From CAZUCE01 sp964619265 (GTDB lineage Bacteria; Planctomycetota; UBA1135; GCA-002686595), in contig CAZUCE010000002.1 of assembly GCA_964619265.1 (NCBI GenBank), positions 215,052 through 279,051 of the forward strand: DNA of 64,000 nt. The letters are read 5' to 3'. The translations under genes and the position numbers were made by a program. The notes beneath the pieces are model-generated. The model saw only the letters and a program-made list of their open reading frames with translations. It did not search any database and was not told the DNA's origin. Of the stretch, positions 17,685 through 25,140 are shown piece after piece (the first letter of the stretch is position 1; every line of letters begins with the position of its first letter).

Positions 17685-20251
17685 ACCTTCGCCCAAGCAG
17701 GAGCATTCGCCTCCGCACCCCGAGTCGTTCTTTCGGAGTCGCATCCATGCTGCGGACCCGGCCCGGCTTGTTCGGGTGCTGGGTGTTTGCAGTCTTTGCC
17801 GGCTTCGCCTCCGGGCAGACGGTCCCCGCGCCGGACGTCCAGTCTTCGGGAGCGGCCTTGGGGGCTGGGCGAGCCGAACGCCTGGAGCAAGCGCTCGCCC
17901 GGGCCGATTGGCCGGGTCCTGAGCGCTTGGCGGGTGCGCTCGAAGCCGCTTCAGATCCGGATCCGGATCTGCGCGCCCTTGCGGTGGGAACCCTGTCGAA
18001 AGCGGAGTGGGGCAACGAGCGCCTCGAGGAGCGCGTCAGCGCTCTGGCGGTGATCGCGCGGAACGACCCTTCGGCTCGGCTGCGCGGAATGGCCCTCGAG
18101 GCGCTGGGCGCTTTCGAGTCACCAAATTCGGCAACCGCGCTCGAAGCTTTGTGCGCGGACTCCTACGGGTCCGAGGCGCTGGCCGCGGCCCAAGCCTTGG
18201 TCGGCCTGCGGAGCTCGACCGAGGCGATCGATCGCCTGGTGCGGCGCGGGTTGGCCGAGCCCGGAGCGGTCGATTCTCGGGCGCTCGCGGAGTTGCTGGA
18301 GGCCTATGGCGAAAGCCTGGCCGAGCGCCCGGACGCAGGGCTCGACCCCGCTTCCCGCGCGCCGTTGATCGCCGGTCGTCGCCACCCCGATGGGGCGATT
18401 CGAGCCGCGGCCGCCCGCGGGATCACGCGGGCCTTGGAGCGGTTTCTGTGGCTCGGCCGGGAGGCCCGGATTGGCGGTTTCTTGGAAGGCTGTGCTGCGG
18501 ATGGCCTCGAGCTGCGGGACCTCGGCTATCGCGCCGCGGCGCTGCTGATCTCGCGCGGCAGCGACGCAAGCTTGGCCTTGGGCTTCGCCGAGCGACTCGC
18601 GGATCGCGTGGATCCGGAGTTCGAGCGAGTCGACCCGCTAGCCTCCGCGACCCAACGGTTCCATGGTCACTACTTGTGTGCGGCGATCCACCTCGCCGAG
18701 CGGAAACCAGCGCTGGCCTACCCCCGGCTTCTGCGTGCCGAGCAAGCCCTGATCGCCATCTTGCAGACGCGTCCGGAGACCCGCCGGCGTCACAATGCCC
18801 CATCGGAGCCCGATGCAACGGCCGCGGTGGACGCGGCCGAGCGACTGTCGATGTGCCGGGTGCTGTTCGCCTGCGTCCGTCTTTCAGAGGGCGCTGCAAC
18901 CGACGACCCCGATGTGGTGGCCGCCCTGCGCTCCGCGCACACCGAGTCCCTGCGGGCTGGGTGGATCGCTGCGGAGGCCGACTTGGACACGGGGGGCGGA
19001 ACCCTCGAAACGGTGCTCGACCGCGACCTCGGGCCCCGGCGTTTGCTTGCCGGCAACGATCGCTTGCCGGGTTGGTCGCGGGCCGAGTGGCTCGAACTGC
19101 TCGAACGCCTCGGTGACGCGTTCGCTGGTGTGGCCGGCCCCGAACTGCCCGGGTTCGAAGGCTCGGAGCTGCCGCGAGCCGAAGATTCGGACGCGCTGGC
19201 CGACCCGCTGCGGCGCCAACTGTTGGAGCGCACCCTGGTCGCCCGAGTGAACGCGGTTTCGGCGCGCATCGCGGATCCAGAAGAGGCCGGCAACCGGAGG
19301 CTTTGGCTCCAGGTCGAGCAGAGTCTGCTGGCCAAGCTGGCCCAGCAGGACGATCGGGTGTTCTGGGAAGAGCGAACTCCGTCCCTGGCTGCGCTGGATT
19401 TGGCGCGGGAATGGCGCCAGGCGGGGGAGTCCCAGCGGGCCGTGGATTTGGCGCTCGCCCTGCGCAAGGCCTTGGCGGGTCCGGAAGACGACCGCGAGAT
19501 TCCGCTGGGAGCGATCTTCCGGGATTGGCTGGAAGCGCGGGTGTCGCTCGTGCTGGGCTCGGCGCTGTCCGACCTCGATCGGCCGGAGGAAGCCGAAGCG
19601 GAGCTGCTCGCGGCCCACGGACGCTTGGAAGCCCTCGAAAACACGCTTGAATCGCGGCTCGCCGATCTGGAACAGGGTCGCTTGGGTGTCCGGGTCCTCG
19701 AGGAGGTAGATCCCCTCCAGCGACGCGTACTGGAAGGCCAGCGCGACCAAACGCAGCGGTTGCGAGCCGATGTTTTGGTGTCGCTGGCAGTGAATGCGAA
19801 CGTGAAGCAGGGCCAACCGGAGCGGGCACTGGACTACTTCGAGCGCGCCCACGAGCTTGAGCAAAGTGAGTTCATGACCGTGCTGGCCGCCTGCTATCGC
19901 GCAAGGGCCGGTCGATTCGTGGAGGCTCGCTTCCTGCTTGACCGCCTGTCCTCTTCCCCCGAACTCGCCTACAACTTGGCTTGCACCTACGCGCTCATGG
20001 GGGACGAGCCACGGGCGCTCGACGCTTTGGAACAGGACCTCTTGGACCTGGAGCGAACGCCGGCTGCCCTGGATCGCCAGAAGCGCTGGGCTGCCGAGGA
20101 TCCGGATCTGTCGAATCTCCGGGAAAATCCGCGTTTCCTGGAACTGGTTCGCGTGGAGTCCGGCGAAGCCGAGCAGGCCCCGGGAGACGGTTCGACGAAC
20201 GAGGCTCCCGCAAATCTCGAGGGCCCGTCCGGCTCGGAAGAGGGAAACTAA
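17681..20251 (+). CDS. Large secreted HEAT/TPR-like repeat protein
   Basis: The family is not recognised beyond helical repeats. A signal peptide (hydrophobic LFGCWVFAVFAGFASGQ) begins about residue 30 from ATG 17681, which overlaps the regulator stop. ATG 17747, with GGAG 8 nt upstream, would give a cleaner signal peptide and is a good alternative. Residues about 50-300 have HEAT-like Ala/Leu helices, and the region from about 690 resembles tetratricopeptide repeats, ending in a YNLACTYALMGD helix and a DPDLSNLRENPRFLELV motif common in planctomycete TPR proteins. The C-terminus is a short acidic, disordered tail. It is probably periplasmic and scaffolding (inference). The stop is directly followed by the TTG of the next gene. 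Confidence 0.75.
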   Translation: MNLRPSRSIRLRTPSRSFGVASMLRTRPGLFGCWVFAVFAGFASGQTVPAPDVQSSGAALGAGRAERLEQALARADWPGPERLAGALEAASDPDPDLRALAVGTLSKAEWGNERLEERVSALAVIARNDPSARLRGMALEALGAFESPNSATALEALCADSYGSEALAAAQALVGLRSSTEAIDRLVRRGLAEPGAVDSRALAELLEAYGESLAERPDAGLDPASRAPLIAGRRHPDGAIRAAAARGITRALERFLWLGREARIGGFLEGCAADGLELRDLGYRAAALLISRGSDASLALGFAERLADRVDPEFERVDPLASATQRFHGHYLCAAIHLAERKPALAYPRLLRAEQALIAILQTRPETRRRHNAPSEPDATAAVDAAERLSMCRVLFACVRLSEGAATDDPDVVAALRSAHTESLRAGWIAAEADLDTGGGTLETVLDRDLGPRRLLAGNDRLPGWSRAEWLELLERLGDAFAGVAGPELPGFEGSELPRAEDSDALADPLRRQLLERTLVARVNAVSARIADPEEAGNRRLWLQVEQSLLAKLAQQDDRVFWEERTPSLAALDLAREWRQAGESQRAVDLALALRKALAGPEDDREIPLGAIFRDWLEARVSLVLGSALSDLDRPEEAEAELLAAHGRLEALENTLESRLADLEQGRLGVRVLEEVDPLQRRVLEGQRDQTQRLRADVLVSLAVNANVKQGQPERALDYFERAHELEQSEFMTVLAACYRARAGRFVEARFLLDRLSSSPELAYNLACTYALMGDEPRALDALEQDLLDLERTPAALDRQKRWAAEDPDLSNLRENPRFLELVRVESGEAEQAPGDGSTNEAPANLEGPSGSEEGN

Positions 20252-21043
20252 TTGGCGATGAAAGGAGACCGCAAGGAGCTGCTGAAGACCCAGCGTTCTC
20301 CCCTGCGCAGCGCGCTGTTCGGGGTGGCCAACTTCGTGCTCCACGGGCTAGAACGGATCATCGCCGGAACTTCGCGCGTGGACACCACGCCGTTTTTGAC
20401 CCGCCGCGGCTTCGATTGGGCCAAGGACTTTGAAGATCGCTGGGAGGAAATCCACGGGGAGATTAGCGCCTTGATGGCGCGCAAAGAGGACCTTCCGAAC
20501 TTCCAGGAGATCAGCAAAGACCAAGACCTGCTGACCCAGGACGACCTGTGGAAGACGGTTTTCCTCGAGGCCTACGGGGTGCGCTCGATGGCCAATCGCG
20601 CGCGCTGCCCGGTGACCGCCGAACTTTGCGACCGGGTACCGGGACTCAAACTGGTCATGTTCTCGGCCTTGGGGGGCGGCAAGCACATCCCGGCTCACCG
20701 GGGGCCGTGGAAAGGGGTGGTTCGCTACCACCTCGGACTGGAGATCCCCGAACCGGCGGGCTCCGCGCGAATCCGGGTCGGCGAGGAAACCCGCGCCTGG
20801 CGGGCAGGCGAGGGCATGTTGTTCGACGACTCGTTCAACCATGAAGTTTGGAACGATTCGGATCAGGATCGCGTGGTGCTGTTTCTGGACGTCGTCCGGC
20901 CCTGCCGCTGGCCGGGGAACTGGCTGAACGGTCTGGTCCTGTGGGCGATCGCGCGGTCGCCGTTCGTTCGGGACCTCGAGCGCAATCAACAGGCCTGGGA
21001 AGAACGCTTCGCGGCCCTGGAGGCCGGCACGCCGACTGCCTGA
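20252..21043 (+). CDS. Aspartyl/asparaginyl beta-hydroxylase family protein (LpxO-like)
   Basis: These Fe(II)/2-oxoglutarate dioxygenases hydroxylate either protein Asp/Asn or, for LpxO, the secondary acyl chain of lipid A at the inner membrane. The core is clear: HIPAHRGPWKG (His149, Arg150), RYHLGL (158-163), FDDSFNHEVWN (His197) and RVVLFLDVVRP (Arg207, the likely 2-oxoglutarate ligand). A weak hydrophobic N-terminal helix (LFGVANFVLHGL) and a hydrophobic C-terminal stretch after the core fit membrane association as in LpxO. TTG 20252 is chosen because GAAGAGGG ends 7 nt before it; ATG 20258 is in frame. The gap to the preceding stop is zero. A lipid A role would match the LPS-kinase-like gene upstream. 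Confidence 0.85.
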   Translation: MAMKGDRKELLKTQRSPLRSALFGVANFVLHGLERIIAGTSRVDTTPFLTRRGFDWAKDFEDRWEEIHGEISALMARKEDLPNFQEISKDQDLLTQDDLWKTVFLEAYGVRSMANRARCPVTAELCDRVPGLKLVMFSALGGGKHIPAHRGPWKGVVRYHLGLEIPEPAGSARIRVGEETRAWRAGEGMLFDDSFNHEVWNDSDQDRVVLFLDVVRPCRWPGNWLNGLVLWAIARSPFVRDLERNQQAWEERFAALEAGTPTA

Positions 21044-21096
21044 GCGGCTGCGGCGACGCGGGCCCCGGCTGCGCCGGAGAGGTTTCGGGTCTGCGG

Positions 21097-21137
21097 GGGC
21101 CGGCCTCGGCCCTTCGAATTTCCGCCGCGCTTTTTTT
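21097..21137 (+). terminator. Possible terminator after the hydroxylase gene
   Basis: A GGGCCG/CGGCCC stem of 6 bp with a GCCT loop (21097-21112) is followed, 18 nt later, by seven T residues (21131-21137). Two further T runs occur at 21147-21151 and 21162-21167. The wide spacing makes it non-canonical. Confidence 0.3.
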
Positions 21138-21222
21138 CCGAGCACCTTTTTCTACCGCAGCTTTTTTCACCGGAGCTTGCCGTTGAACTGGTTTCGCCAG
21201 GCGCGGCTCCCGGCGGCGCGAG

Positions 21223-21228
21223 TACACT
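21223..21228 (+). promoter_or_regulatory. Putative -10 element of the rlmI-thiSG operon
   Basis: TACACT followed by CCGCGCCTCT ends 10 nt before the rlmI ATG, so transcripts would start at most a few bases before the start codon. The 14-base stretch ACACTCCGCGCCTC differs by one base from the one at the tRNA promoter (ACACTTCGCGCCTC). No -35 hexamer is visible at normal spacing. Confidence 0.5.
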
Positions 21229-21238
21229 CCGCGCCTCT

Positions 21239-22453
21239 ATGGGCAAGGTGATCACAACAGGCAAGGGCCGCAGATGGCTTCGCGGTGGGCATCCGTGGCT
21301 GTACAGCGATGACATCGCGGCAGCCGAGGGCACTCCCGGCGAATTGGTTCCGATGTTCGGTCCGAACGACGAGGCACTGGGTTGGGGGTTGTTCTCCAAC
21401 GCGTCGCGGATCGCAGTTCGTCGGGTGACGACGCGACCGGAGCAACCCGATCGGGCGTTCTGGGCTGCTCGGGTGGGCGTCGCGATCGATCGTCGAGCCC
21501 GGCTCGGTCTCCTTGAGGAGGGCGGAGCTTGCCGCTTGATTGCGGGAGACTCCGAGCAACTCCCCGGTCTGGTCGTCGATCGCTACGCCGATACTCTGGT
21601 GATTCAGAGCGGCTGTCAGGGATCGGACCGGATGCGCGATTTCTTGCTCGAGTTGATTCTTGAGGCGACGCCCTTCGAGGTCCGTGCAGTGCTCGATCGA
21701 TCGGACAGCGGGGTTCGCCGCTTCGAAGAGCTTGAGCCGCGGGTTGAATGGCTGAAGGGCGGGCCCCCGGAGGGGGGAGCCGTGGAACCCCTACTGGTGC
21801 GCGAGGGCGATCTCACCTACGAGGTCGACGTGATCGGAGGCCACAAGACCGGACACTACTTGGACCAGCGCGAGAACCGTCAGCGCGCTGCGTCCTTGGC
21901 TGCGGCCTGCGGCAGCGAGGCCCGTGTGTTGGATGCGTTCAGCTACGACGGCTTGTTCGGAATTCGCTGCGCCATGGCCGGGGCTCGCGAGGTGATCTGT
22001 CTCGATCAGAACGCCGGAGCCGGCGAACGCGTGATGCGCAATGCGGAGCGCAACGGGGTGGCGGATCGCGTGAAGTTCGTGAAGGCCAACGCGATGACCG
22101 AGCTGCGCTCGCTGGAGCAGGCCGGGGAGAAGTTCGACCTGGTCATCTGTGATCCGCCGGCCTTCGCTCGCAATCGAAGAGAGGCCAAGGGAGCTTCGCG
22201 GGGCTATCGCGAGGTCAACCTGCGCGCGATGCGCCTGCTCGGAGAGCAGGGGGTTTTGGTAAGCGCCTCCTGTTCGTACAACGTCTCCCGGGAAGAATTC
22301 GTCGGTCACTTGGAGCACGCCGCCCGCGATGCGGGACGTGACGCCTGGCTGCTCGATGTCAGCTCGGCTGCGTCCGACCATCCCGTGTTGCTTGGTTTGC
22401 CCGAAAGCAGCTACCTGAAGTGCGCCTTCCTCGAGGTGCGGGAGCGGGCATGA
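21239..22453 (+). CDS. rlmI: Class I SAM-dependent rRNA methyltransferase (RlmI/PUA family)
   Basis: RlmI-type enzymes methylate C5 of a cytidine in 23S rRNA. Residues 1-70 form the PUA domain (GKGRRWLRGGHPWLYSDDI), followed by GDSEQLPGLVVDRY and GGHKTGHYLDQREN. The SAM site is VLDAFSYDGLFGI, the catalytic DPPAF is near residue 303, and the SCSYNVS cysteine is near 343. The family-wide arrangement is intact at 404 residues. The exact target base is inferred from the family only. The ATG follows a TACACT element with almost no leader, and the stop overlaps thiS by 4 bases. Confidence 0.9.
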   Translation: MGKVITTGKGRRWLRGGHPWLYSDDIAAAEGTPGELVPMFGPNDEALGWGLFSNASRIAVRRVTTRPEQPDRAFWAARVGVAIDRRARLGLLEEGGACRLIAGDSEQLPGLVVDRYADTLVIQSGCQGSDRMRDFLLELILEATPFEVRAVLDRSDSGVRRFEELEPRVEWLKGGPPEGGAVEPLLVREGDLTYEVDVIGGHKTGHYLDQRENRQRAASLAAACGSEARVLDAFSYDGLFGIRCAMAGAREVICLDQNAGAGERVMRNAERNGVADRVKFVKANAMTELRSLEQAGEKFDLVICDPPAFARNRREAKGASRGYREVNLRAMRLLGEQGVLVSASCSYNVSREEFVGHLEHAARDAGRDAWLLDVSSAASDHPVLLGLPESSYLKCAFLEVRERA

Positions 22454-22659
22454 GTTCGATCCGTGTCACCGTGAATGGGGAGGGGCGCGAGCTGCCTGCT
22501 GGGACCACGATCGGTCAGCTGGTCGCGGACTCCGGCTTGCCCGAAAAGGCCGTCGCCGTCGAAGTGAACGAGCGTCTCGTGCCACGGGCGGAGCGCGCGG
22601 ACCATCCGGTCCGCGATGGAGATCGGGTCGAGCTGGTCACCCTGGTGGGCGGCGGTTGA
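22450..22659 (+). CDS. thiS: Sulfur carrier protein ThiS
   Basis: This 69-residue ubiquitin-like protein carries sulfur as a C-terminal thiocarboxylate for thiazole formation in thiamine synthesis. It has the usual short beta-grasp pattern (VNGEGRELPAGTTIGQLV, EVNERLVPR) and ends in VGGG with the required terminal Gly-Gly. ATG 22450 overlaps the rlmI stop. It is followed 64 bp later by its partner thiG. No TPP riboswitch is recognisable in this region, and thiF/thiH/thiC are not present nearby. Confidence 0.93.
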   Translation: MSSIRVTVNGEGRELPAGTTIGQLVADSGLPEKAVAVEVNERLVPRAERADHPVRDGDRVELVTLVGGG

Positions 22660-22723
22660 ACGGATTTTTCGAAGGGGTTCGAAGCCCTTAGCTTTGCTTC
22701 CCACCGATGGACGGAATCAAGAC

Positions 22724-23575
22724 ATGACCGAATCGCAATCAGCCCTCGAGCAACAGGCCGTCGCCGACGAGCCGCTGCGTATCGGGAGCCGGAGTTTTCG
22801 TTCGCGGCTCTTCGTGGGCACGGGCAAGTACAAAGACTTCGGCGAGACGGCCAAGGCGCTCGAACTGTCGGGCGCCGAGGTGGTGACCGTGGCGGTTCGG
22901 CGGGTCAATTTGGACCCTTCGGAAGGGGAGTCCCTACTCGACCACGTGGATCCTGATCGGTACACGATCCTGCCCAACACCGCCGGCTGCTTCGACAAGG
23001 ATTCGGCGATTCGCGTGGCCGAGCTCTCGCGCGATTTGCTCGGCACGGACCTGATTAAGCTCGAGGTACTCGGAGACGAAAAGACCCTGCTCCCGGATCC
23101 TATTGGAACGCTGGAAGCCACCAAGGAGTTGGCTTCGCGCGGCTTCGAAGTCTGGGTCTACACCTCGGATGATCCGCGACTTGGGGTCCGGCTCGAACAG
23201 GCCGGCGCCAAAGCGGTCATGCCCGCGGGTTCACCGATCGGCTCGGGTCAGGGGATTCTCAATCCCAACGCGATTCGCATCCTGATGGAATTGGTCTCGG
23301 TGCCGGTCGTCGTGGACGCGGGGGTTGGAACGGCCAGCCACGTTTCGGCGGCGTTCGAGCTGGGGGCTGAAGGTGTGCTGCTCAACACCGCGATCGCTGG
23401 CGCGGCCGACCCGCTGCGGATGGCCGTGGCCATGCGCCACGCGGCGCAGGCCGGCCGGCAGGCTTTCCTCGCCGGAAGGATCGGAACCAAGCTATACGCG
23501 AACGCATCTTCGCCCCTTGAGGGGCGCATCGCTGGAGCCGCCCAAGCGGTTCGGCAGGGGGTTCCTGGCGAATGA
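22724..23575 (+). CDS. thiG: Thiazole synthase ThiG
   Basis: ThiG condenses 1-deoxy-D-xylulose 5-phosphate, dehydroglycine and ThiS thiocarboxylate into the thiazole phosphate of thiamine. Seen are RLFVGTGKYKDF, AVRRVNLD, the DLIKLEVLGD active-site lysine (Lys112), MPAGSPIGSGQGI, VVVDAGVGTASH and the GVLLNTAIAGA phosphate-binding segment. At 283 residues it is the normal length plus an N-terminal extension of about 16 residues. ATG 22724 is chosen because an upstream TTG/ATG in the same frame overlaps thiS. The stop overlaps the next start (ATGA). Confidence 0.96.
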   Translation: MTESQSALEQQAVADEPLRIGSRSFRSRLFVGTGKYKDFGETAKALELSGAEVVTVAVRRVNLDPSEGESLLDHVDPDRYTILPNTAGCFDKDSAIRVAELSRDLLGTDLIKLEVLGDEKTLLPDPIGTLEATKELASRGFEVWVYTSDDPRLGVRLEQAGAKAVMPAGSPIGSGQGILNPNAIRILMELVSVPVVVDAGVGTASHVSAAFELGAEGVLLNTAIAGAADPLRMAVAMRHAAQAGRQAFLAGRIGTKLYANASSPLEGRIAGAAQAVRQGVPGE

Positions 23576-24348
23576 ACGTTTCCCCCGATGTTGCGGCGGG
23601 TGCGGTCCTGACGGCCGGCGCGATCGCCAGCGGTCCGCTCGCGATTCGAGCGGCCTTCCAATTGCGGCCTGGTCGCAACGTGTTCTTTGCTAGTTGGGGC
23701 TTTGGGCAGGCCTTGGTGGGCTTGATCGTGGCGGTCTTGGCCGGACTCTTGGCCGCCTCCTTCCTGCCACCTGAGTACGCCGGGCTGGCCACGCCGATCG
23801 GTCTAGCGGGCGGTTGCGTCGTGGCCTTCGCTTCGGCTCACCGGGCCCAGCGTGCGCCTCTCGCAGCCCTTGGCCTGGCCCCGTCGGCGCTGGCGGCCCG
23901 TCCCCTTTTGGTGGGGCCTGCGATGACGCTCCTGGCGCTCCCGGCCGGCATCGGAACCGCGTTCCTAGCTGGGACTTGGGGGGCGAGCGAAGGCTCCTGG
24001 CGCTCTTCGGTCTTGGAGTCCGGCTCGGCCGGACTCGATCCGGTCTGGTGGGTGGTGTTCCTGCTGTTCGCGCCGGTTGTGACGGAGCTTTGGTTCCGCG
24101 GCTTCCTCCAGCCACTGCTCGTTCAGAACTTCTCGGAGCGCGGCGGACTCGTGCTCTCGGCCGTGCTGTTCGCTTCGATTCACGGAACTGCAGATTTCTT
24201 GCCGATGCTCGCCCTCGGTTTGGCGCTCGCGCTGGCGAAGTTGCGGACCCAGTCCAGCTACACCGTGATTTTGGGAGCGGCGCTTTGGAACGCGGTGGCC
24301 TTTTGGTTGGGCAGCTCGGGTTCGGCTCGATTGCCCCTGGCGTTCTGA
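23572..24348 (+). CDS. CPBP family intramembrane protease-like protein with altered EExxxR motif
   Basis: CPBP (Abi/Rce1-like) proteins are glutamate-type intramembrane endopeptidases. The protein has about seven hydrophobic segments. Motif 1 reads TELWFR (Thr171-Glu172...Arg176) where the family has EExxxR, so the first glutamate is missing. Motif 2, FASIH with His204, is intact, and Asn240 of the last motif is present. Loss of the first Glu leaves activity in doubt. The gene overlaps thiG at its start and the carbonic-anhydrase-like gene at its stop (TGATG), so it is co-translated with them. I see no link to a bacteriocin system. Confidence 0.75.
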   Translation: MNVSPDVAAGAVLTAGAIASGPLAIRAAFQLRPGRNVFFASWGFGQALVGLIVAVLAGLLAASFLPPEYAGLATPIGLAGGCVVAFASAHRAQRAPLAALGLAPSALAARPLLVGPAMTLLALPAGIGTAFLAGTWGASEGSWRSSVLESGSAGLDPVWWVVFLLFAPVVTELWFRGFLQPLLVQNFSERGGLVLSAVLFASIHGTADFLPMLALGLALALAKLRTQSSYTVILGAALWNAVAFWLGSSGSARLPLAF

Positions 24349-24869
24349 TGGTGCCTCGTTTTCCTGCGGAATCCCTCATGGAACGCCTCGAGGGGGGAGC
24401 CTTCGGCGCTTTCAACGCGGTGATCACCGGCCAAGTCGAATTGGGCCGGGACGCGAGTGTGTGGTTTGGGTGCGTGCTGCGGGGGGATGATGCTCCCATT
24501 GTGGTGGGGGCACGCAGCAACGTGCAGGACCTCACGATGATCCATGCGGACCACGGGGTTGCGAACGTGATCGGCGAAGAAGTGACCATCGGCCATCGCT
24601 GCGTGCTACACGGGGCGGAGGTTGGAGACCGCTGCCTGATCGGCATGGGAGCGATCCTCCTATCGGGCTCCAAGATTGGGGCGGAGTCGATTGTGGCCGC
24701 GGGCGCCGTGGTGAAGGAGAACTTCGTCGTGCCGCCGCGCAGCTTGGTGGCCGGCGTGCCGGCCAAGATCCTGAAGACGCTGCAGGAGGGCGACGTGGAG
24801 CAGTTCCGGGCCAGCGCCGAGGGCTACGTCCAGAAGGTTCGGCAGTACCTAGGGCCCGAGGCAGGCTGA
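24348..24869 (+). CDS. Gamma-class carbonic anhydrase-like hexapeptide-repeat protein
   Basis: A left-handed beta-helix trimer predicted to bind zinc or iron and hydrate CO2, related to Cam and YrdA. All Cam metal ligands have counterparts at the right spacing: His66, His83 and His88, plus Arg45, Asp47, Gln60 and Asp61. Hexapeptide repeats run from about residue 20 to 135 (for example VITGQVELGRDASV and LLSGSKIGAESIV), followed by VAGVPAKILKTL and a C-terminal helix. Many YrdA-type proteins keep the metal site without proven activity, so function is inferred. ATG 24348 shares its A with the preceding TGA. Confidence 0.87.
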   Translation: MVPRFPAESLMERLEGGAFGAFNAVITGQVELGRDASVWFGCVLRGDDAPIVVGARSNVQDLTMIHADHGVANVIGEEVTIGHRCVLHGAEVGDRCLIGMGAILLSGSKIGAESIVAAGAVVKENFVVPPRSLVAGVPAKILKTLQEGDVEQFRASAEGYVQKVRQYLGPEAG

Positions 24870-25140
24870 GCGGGCAGATCACCAGAGCTAGGCAAGCCGC
24901 ATGGGGCCGGGCTGAGTGGGGCCAGGCCGAAGGCCTAGGGAGAACCCGTGCCGCGGGGCATGGCGGCGGGGCCCAATCGAGAATCTTGCCAAGGAGCTTG
25001 GCCCCCGCGCCGGCTCCAGAAGTAGGTATCGACCGGGATTTCCAGTTTTTTTCGCTTTTTTGGTGTCCGCCTGCCGGTTCGGGTGGACATTTACATGCGA
25101 ATCCCCGCTGGTACTTTGCCTCCAGGCCGCTTCTCCCTAT

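Noticed and set aside
22660..22723. Possible TPP riboswitch near thiG
   Set aside because: The 64-bp gap is too short and has no recognisable riboswitch core; thiS and rlmI precede it in an overlapping operon.
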